Positions 63,293 through 64,000 of a DNA stretch of 64,000 nt are shown here, piece by piece. The stretch spans positions 5,580,001-5,644,000 of the forward strand of contig CP082844.1 of assembly GCA_019930625.1 (NCBI GenBank), written 5' to 3'. Source of the DNA: Nocardia asteroides. Its GTDB lineage: Bacteria > Actinomycetota > Actinomycetes > Mycobacteriales > Mycobacteriaceae. The position numbers were made by a program, and so were the translations under genes. A model generated the notes under the pieces. It was not told the origin of the DNA, made no database searches, and saw only the letters and a list, made by a program, of their open reading frames with translations. Position 1 is the first letter of the stretch. Each line of letters opens with the position of its first letter.

Positions 63293-64000
63293 GGACCGGC
63301 TGGACCAAGCTCGAGCGCGTGGACTCCGAGACCAGCCGGCGGACGTGGGCACGCACGGTCTCAGCGACCGAGTAAGCCTCGGATAAGCGGCGACCGCACC
63401 ATGTGGCTCGGGCGAATGCTCGACGACATCAGCAGGGCGCTCTGCTCGAAACCAACCGTAAACATGACGAAAGAACTATGGCGAGAATTGGTCTCGTCCG
63501 ATGTCCCGTATCAGCTGGTGTGTTCCGAGACATTGTCGAAGATCCGGCCTCCGTCCCCGACGCAGCAGAGTCCATAGACGAGATCCTCATCGGCGGGACG
63601 GACCACGCGGTTCGCGACCAGCGGTCCATCAACAAGTTCCTGCAACAGCGACTGCGGCGGGATGACCTGCGCGATCACCGCCGGCCACACTCCAGAGGGC
63701 AGTGCCAGCCAACGTTCCGAGGGGGGACGAGGACGAGCCCGGGTTCGGGCTGCCGCCACCGTCGTGACCGAGACCGCTGTCGCCCGGTCATGTCGACATC
63801 ATGATGGCCATCGGCGAGGTCTTCCGAAACGGAAAAGAATGAGATGGCGGGCGCTACAATCGAATACGCGTTCCGACAGGTGCAGTGCTTCATTCCTGGG
63901 TGTTCGATGGGCCCGCGTGTGCGCCGACGGTCGTAGAGCGTAGTTCGTGACAGACCGCTGGTCGCTCGTCTCTACTCGCAAGGGAGGATGCCGTTCGCTG
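63293..64000. other. Window end without a recognised gene
   Basis: A minus-strand frame at about 63511-63759 (LALPSGVWPAVIAQVIPPQS, LLQELVDGPLVANRVVRPAD, EDLVYGLCCVGDGG) has protein-like character but I cannot assign it. It could be part of a decayed gene. The remaining sequence shows nothing recognisable. Confidence 0.35.

Overview
The window is high-GC actinobacterial DNA. The gene content suggests a mycolic-acid-type genus such as Nocardia: modular PKS and NRPS operons, LAL-type LuxR and MerR regulators, a mycobacterial-type ArnT-like glycosyltransferase, a DUF3558 lipoprotein remnant and GTG starts. This taxonomic call is inference. It is accessory-type sequence throughout, with two natural-product operons, an unusual terpene gene and many truncated genes and transposon scars. 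No tRNA, rRNA or CRISPR array was seen.

Bases 1-13596: the 3' part of a type I PKS operon. Three PKS genes (the first is cut by the window edge) are followed without gaps by a glutathione-transferase-like gene, a cytochrome P450 and a GNAT acyltransferase. Start and stop codons overlap at every junction, so this is one translationally coupled operon. The first visible module has mutated DH and KR domains. The second is a complete KS-AT-DH-KR-ACP. The last is KS-AT-ACP with no thioesterase.

Bases 13.6-18 kb: a recombination scar (truncated PIG-L deacetylase, MFS/recombinase chimera), an epoxide-hydrolase-like gene that lacks the usual catalytic residues and sits behind palindromic operators, a small hypothetical gene, and a frameshifted DUF2797 gene.

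Bases 18.1-28.6 kb: a catabolic or detoxification operon (secreted alpha/beta hydrolase, frameshifted VOC protein, class I disulfide oxidoreductase, aldehyde dehydrogenase), an ABC-F ATPase with a possible attenuator leader, a Tat-exported lipoprotein hydrolase, a large LuxR/LAL regulator and a SRPBCC protein.

Bases 28.6-35.8 kb: a gene graveyard (IS5 and IS3 transposase, isochorismatase, hotdog thioesterase and recombinase remnants) around intact genes: RibD_C/DHFR-like, a MerR regulator divergent from a SAM methyltransferase with a clear dyad operator, erythromycin esterase-like, a second MerR-like regulator and a HATPase remnant.

Bases 35.9-37.9 kb: a 669-residue protein that fuses an N-terminal polyprenyl diphosphate synthase to a C-terminal class I terpene synthase. 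This is the most unusual single gene in the window. An integral-membrane glycosyltransferase follows.

Bases 40.7-58.1 kb: an NRPS locus. A formyltransferase gene precedes a 15.3-kb, five-module NRPS (A-T, then four C-A-T, then TE). Modules 3 and 4 share a base-identical 820-bp segment covering most of the A-domain core, and module 2 shares about 260 bp of it. Remnants of an aminotransferase and an enoyl-CoA hydratase flank the formyltransferase.

Bases 58.1-64 kb: a mobilization-protein-like gene, an AraC regulator whose stop codon lies in the target duplication of an intact 1040-bp IS5-family element, a HxlR regulator next to an NADP-binding oxidoreductase, and another transposase remnant.
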